A stretch of DNA of 9,449 nt from Treponema sp. Lineage in GTDB: Bacteria; Spirochaetota; Spirochaetia; Treponematales; Breznakiellaceae. Below the pieces are notes generated by a model that did not search any database, was not told the origin of the DNA, and was given only the letters and a program-made list of their open reading frames with translations. A program made the position numbers and the translations under genes. The first letter of the stretch is position 1. Each line of letters begins with the position of its first letter. The DNA lies in the NCBI GenBank assembly GCA_031290325.1, contig JAITNU010000141.1, forward strand, positions 1 through 9,449, read 5' to 3'. Positions 6,980 to 9,449 of this stretch are shown here, piece after piece.

Positions 6980-7426
6980 CTAACCGGCGATGTTAATGCC
7001 GCCTATGGGCCTATCCATGCTTTCATTGGCACTCTTGGCCAGGATTTCGATCCATGTGGTCCTGAGTTCATCAACCAGATTGCGGACAATAGTAATACGC
7101 CGCACATCCTGCTTAATATTCGCCTCAAAAAGCTCCCCATTAAACCAGGTATAGAGGGCAAACAGATTCTTCGCGATTTCCCCGCCTCGATCAAAATCCA
7201 AAGAGGTTATCAATTCAGTAATGATTTCCTGCGTTTTAAGAATAGCCTTACTTATCTGTTCGATTTTTGCCGGATCCTTCTTCCCGGTAAGATTCATCCC
7301 CAAGAGGTCCAGTCCCCGATCCAGTTGTTTCAACGCCCCATCATAGAGCATGATGATAAGTTGTCCCTTACTTGCGGTTGTAACCTTCGTTTCCTTATAT
7401 ACAGAAATTGCGTTTGTATATGCCAA
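6980..7426 (-). CDS. fliS: Flagellin export chaperone FliS
   Basis: A cytoplasmic chaperone that binds the C-terminus of flagellin, prevents early polymerisation and hands it to the export gate. The signature A-Y-T-N-A-I-S-V-Y-K-E-T-K-V-T-T-A-S, followed by G-Q-L-I-I-M-L-Y-D-G-A-L-K-Q-L-D, is the family hallmark; the rest is a four-helix bundle of the usual size. Start choice: an in-frame ATG lies at 7441, but the only strong Shine-Dalgarno (GGAGGGGG, 7439-7432) overlaps and follows that ATG. It is well placed for TTG at 7426, which gives M-A-Y-T-N-A-I, the standard FliS N-terminus. I therefore prefer TTG and a 148-aa product; starting at ATG would add M-E-G-A-I. It is the first gene of the leftward run and has a FliA-like promoter upstream. 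The C-terminus ends in R-P-I-G-G-I-N-I-A-G. Confidence 0.9.
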   Translation of the reverse strand: MAYTNAISVYKETKVTTASKGQLIIMLYDGALKQLDRGLDLLGMNLTGKKDPAKIEQISKAILKTQEIITELITSLDFDRGGEIAKNLFALYTWFNGELFEANIKQDVRRITIVRNLVDELRTTWIEILAKSANESMDRPIGGINIAG

Positions 7427-7431
7427 AATGG

Positions 7432-7439
7432 CCCCCTCC
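7432..7439 (-). promoter_or_regulatory. fliS ribosome binding site that decides its start
   Basis: GGAGGGGG on the minus strand. GGAGG ends 8 bases before TTG at 7426, an ideal distance, whereas it lies on and after the in-frame ATG at 7441 and so cannot serve it. Only a weak GGTAG precedes that ATG. Confidence 0.6.
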
Positions 7440-7480
7440 ATTCTACCAAAAAATTGGCGCGCCCACAGGCGTACTCTTTT

Positions 7481-7507
7481 TTATCGGTATCTACAATACA
7501 ATATTAA
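7481..7507 (-). promoter_or_regulatory. FliA (sigma-28)-like promoter for fliS-flgN(-polA-regulator)
   Basis: On the minus strand, TTAATATT (7507-7500), 11 bases, then ACCGATAA (7488-7481). The flagellar sigma-28 consensus is TAAAGTTT-N11-GCCGATAA, so the -10 half matches 7 of 8, the -35 half 5 of 8, and the spacing is exact. The transcript would start some 45-50 bases before the TTG start of fliS. FliS is a late flagellar gene in many bacteria, which fits. No convincing sigma-70 pair was seen in the same stretch. Confidence 0.5.
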
Positions 7508-7534
7508 CCAATTCTTAAATTCTTTTAAAGGGCC

Positions 7535-7562
7535 TTGCCGGAACTTGATATCGTGGTATAAT
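7535..7562 (+). promoter_or_regulatory. Extended -10 sigma-70 promoter for the sugar ABC transporter
   Basis: TTGCCG (7535-7540), 16 bases, TATAAT (7557-7562), with TG one base before the -10 box (extended -10). Transcription should begin near 7569, leaving a very short leader of about 15 bases that is mostly the ribosome binding site. Upstream at 7510-7525 the AT-rich tandem AATTCTTA/AATTCTTT could act as an UP element. No clear repressor palindrome overlaps the promoter. Confidence 0.7.
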
Positions 7563-7583
7563 AGACGGTATGGAGGAATAATA

Positions 7584-8837
7584 ATGAAGAAAAATCTTCA
7601 ATGGATAAGCGTGGTGGCGCTTATGTTGATTTTGTTAGTGCCCCTGTATGCGACCGGCAATAAGGAAGGTGCCGCTGCATCGGGGAAGGTGGTGTTGACT
7701 ATGGGTTCCTGGCGGGCCGATGATGTGACCCAGGTAACCAAACTGTTGGCAGCATATCAGAAGGTAAAACCGGATGTGGAAATCCAGTTCAGGCCGACGA
7801 ATCCCCCGGATTACAATGCCACCCTCAGACTGCAGCTTGAAGGCGGTACCGGACCGGATCTGATGTACGCCCGTTCCTATGCAACCGGACAGGAACTGTT
7901 CAATACCGGGTACTTCGGGGACTGTACCGCGATTCCGGGGCTTACCTCGAATTTTACCCCCTCGAATCTTGCCCCCTGGCAGATGCCTGACGGTAAGATG
8001 TTCGCCGTTCCCTTTGCAGCGGTTTCCCATGGGGTGTATTACAACAAGACCATCTTCCAAAAAGAGGGGCTTACCATTCCCCAAACCTGGGAAGATTTCC
8101 TGGCCCTCTGCGAGACCCTCAGTTCCAAGGGCTATACCCCCCTGGCAAACGGTGTTGCCGAGGAATGGGATATCCTGGAGGTGTTTTTCCTGGGGATGCT
8201 TCCCAATTTCATAGGTGGCGCTGCTGAACGGGTACAGTATGAATCAGGGACCAAAAAACTCAATGATCCCAACTTTGTTGCAGCGTTCCAGGCTATGGCA
8301 GATGCTGCCCCCTACCTTCCCAAGGGTTTTGAGTCCATAACCTACAATGATTCCCAGGCGTTGTTCAATACCCAGCGGGCGGTGATGTTCATGGACGGTT
8401 CCTGGACCGCAGTGGTCTATGGGGATGCGCCCTTTGAATGGGGCGTTTTTGCCATGCCCGCTCCTCAAGGCCGGAAAACCGCCATCACTTTCCACCCTGA
8501 TATGGCCATTACCTACAACAAGGCGACCAAACATCCTAAGGAAGCCCAGGAGTTCCTGGCCTGGATTGCCTCCAGGGAAGGGGCTGCCACTGCGGCGGCG
8601 AATCTGCCTACCGGCTTCTTTCCCATGATCAACTTCCCCATCCAGCTTACGGATACCCATGCCAATGAATTCCTCGCCCTGAATAACGGTAAGGACACGG
8701 ATGCCCGTTTTGTATGGCCCAAGTTCATGGACCTCTACGCCCCTATGAATCAGGCGGTGATTCAGGTCATCAAAGGTGAACTGACACCCCAGGCGGCGGC
8801 GGATGCTATGGAAGCAGAGGCGGCGAAACACCGGTAA
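7584..8837 (+). CDS. Sugar ABC transporter periplasmic substrate-binding protein (CUT1 type)
   Basis: A 417-aa extracytoplasmic solute-binding protein of the SBP_bac_1 family, which captures a sugar or oligosaccharide and delivers it to the membrane permease. Residues 1-23 are a signal peptide: M-K-K-N, a hydrophobic core from W7 to L21, and a likely cut after L-Y-A23. No lipobox Cys is present, so it should be released by signal peptidase I rather than anchored as a lipoprotein. The mature start T-G-N-K-E-G resembles other Treponema binding proteins. Family features include G-S-W-R-A-D-D near the start of lobe 1, the G-G-T-G-P-D-L-M-Y segment, V-Y-Y-N-K-T-I-F-Q-K-E-G-L with P-Q-T-W-E-D-F, and M-F-M-D-G-S-W. 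ATG at 7584 is set by GGAGG at 7572-7576, seven bases away, and by the signal peptide; the frame stays open further upstream but that part overlaps fliS and is not used. The permease gene follows after 17 bases. The substrate cannot be predicted. Confidence 0.93.
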   Translation: MKKNLQWISVVALMLILLVPLYATGNKEGAAASGKVVLTMGSWRADDVTQVTKLLAAYQKVKPDVEIQFRPTNPPDYNATLRLQLEGGTGPDLMYARSYATGQELFNTGYFGDCTAIPGLTSNFTPSNLAPWQMPDGKMFAVPFAAVSHGVYYNKTIFQKEGLTIPQTWEDFLALCETLSSKGYTPLANGVAEEWDILEVFFLGMLPNFIGGAAERVQYESGTKKLNDPNFVAAFQAMADAAPYLPKGFESITYNDSQALFNTQRAVMFMDGSWTAVVYGDAPFEWGVFAMPAPQGRKTAITFHPDMAITYNKATKHPKEAQEFLAWIASREGAATAAANLPTGFFPMINFPIQLTDTHANEFLALNNGKDTDARFVWPKFMDLYAPMNQAVIQVIKGELTPQAAADAMEAEAAKHR

Positions 8838-8854
8838 TGGCACAAGGGAATACT

Positions 8855-9449
8855 ATGACCATCCTACAGCAAAAACGTCTTAAAACCGGGGTCTTAGGGG
8901 GGCTGATAACCTGGCTCCCCTATCTGGCGCCGGCGTTGTTCTTCTATATACTCTTCATGGCATGGCCCCTGGTTGATTCACTACGCTTGAGTTTGTATAC
9001 CGGGTCTGGCCGCCATTTTGTGGGATTTGAGAATTTTAAGAAGCTCTTTACGGTGGAACCGTATTCCCAGCGGTATTGGGGCGCCTTTGGTCATACCCTT
9101 TATTTTTTTCTGATTCATATACTGGTCCAGAACTGCCTGGGTATCCTCTTTGCGACCTTGTTGACCAACAAGTCCATGAAAGGGGCGGGCTTCTATCAAA
9201 CGGTGCTCTTTATCCCCGTAACCCTGGCGGTTCTGGTAACCGGCTATCTGTGGAAGCTCATGTTAAATCCGGTGTGGAGCGGTCCCTTCCTGGAAAAACT
9301 GAGGCTTGGCTTCCTGGCCAGGCCCTGGCTGGGGGATCGGACCACGGCGCTGACCAGTGTGGCCCTGGTATCCTGCTGGCAGTGGATAGGGATCCCCACC
9401 ATGATGTTTGTGGCGGCCTTGCGGAATATCAGTGAGGATTTTTTTGAGG
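8855..9449 (+). CDS. Sugar ABC transporter permease, MalF/UgpA type (partial, runs off the window)
   Basis: The first 198 codons of an inner-membrane permease subunit of the binding-protein-dependent family; the frame is open at the right edge. Hydrophobic segments lie at about 18-43 (W-L-P-Y-L-A-P-A-L-F-F-Y), 80-103, 113-136 (V-L-F-I-P-V-T-L-A-V-L-V) and 167-188. F-V-G-F-E-N-F-K-K-L-F at 55-65 is the usual periplasmic loop after helix 1 in CUT1 permeases, and A-L-R-N-I-S-E-D-F-F-E at the edge begins the EAA loop that docks on the ATPase. AAGGGA five bases before ATG at 8855 supports this start. An in-frame ATG at 8837 overlaps the stop of the binding-protein gene (TAATG) and would add six residues; coupling from there is possible. 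A second permease gene probably follows outside the window. Confidence 0.92.
   Translation, partial: MTILQQKRLKTGVLGGLITWLPYLAPALFFYILFMAWPLVDSLRLSLYTGSGRHFVGFENFKKLFTVEPYSQRYWGAFGHTLYFFLIHILVQNCLGILFATLLTNKSMKGAGFYQTVLFIPVTLAVLVTGYLWKLMLNPVWSGPFLEKLRLGFLARPWLGDRTTALTSVALVSCWQWIGIPTMMFVAALRNISEDFFE

Noticed and set aside
7446..7463. CCAAAAAATTGG inverted repeat followed by GGCGCGCC
   Set aside because: Arms of only four bases around an A-run, and a single eight-base palindrome, are expected by chance; no function can be supported.
7350..7583. Upstream extension of the sugar-binding protein frame
   Set aside because: It is antisense to fliS, crosses both promoters, and would bury the signal peptide; GGAGG at 7572-7576 fixes the start at 7584.
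8244..8843. 199-codon minus-strand frame inside the sugar-binding protein gene
   Set aside because: Antisense to a clear SBP gene with a strong promoter and ribosome site, without any motif of its own.

Overview
The window looks like chromosomal sequence of a spirochaete, most likely a Treponema with a moderately high GC content, perhaps of the termite-gut type. This is inferred from three things: a FliS/FlgN flagellar-chaperone pair, an NtrC-type regulator, and a sugar-binding protein whose mature N-terminus resembles the (A)-x-G-x-K-E start common in Treponema ABC binding proteins. I see no rRNA, tRNA, CRISPR array, insertion sequence or clear prophage.

Layout. Left end, + strand: a small XRE/Cro-CI-type repressor (13-387), then a 74-base gap, then an AMP-forming acyl-CoA ligase-type enzyme (462-2204). 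The gap holds a good sigma-70-type promoter with a perfect palindrome between its -35 and -10 boxes, and a second perfect inverted repeat just before the ligase start. Centre, - strand, read from right to left: fliS (start near 7426), flgN (6972-6493), polA (6435-3583) and a sigma-54-dependent response regulator (3572-2238). Gaps in this run are 7, 57 and 10 bases, so it is probably one operon. It converges on the ligase with only 33 bases between stop codons and no visible hairpin terminator. Right end, + strand: a CUT1-type sugar-binding protein (7584-8837) and the first 198 codons of its membrane permease (8855 to the window edge).

The intergenic stretch at 7442-7583 carries two divergent promoters. 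Towards fliS there is a FliA (sigma-28)-like element, TTAATATT-N11-ACCGATAA. Towards the sugar transporter there is an extended -10 sigma-70 promoter, TTGCCG-N16-TATAAT, followed by a strong GGAGG. If the flagellar promoter is real, DNA polymerase I and a sigma-54 activator may be partly transcribed with motility genes.

I do not see a clearly new multi-gene system. The points most worth a second look are the XRE gene with its promoter-embedded palindrome, the mixed motility/repair/regulator operon with its sigma-28-like promoter, the fliS start choice, and substitutions in the PolA polymerase motifs.
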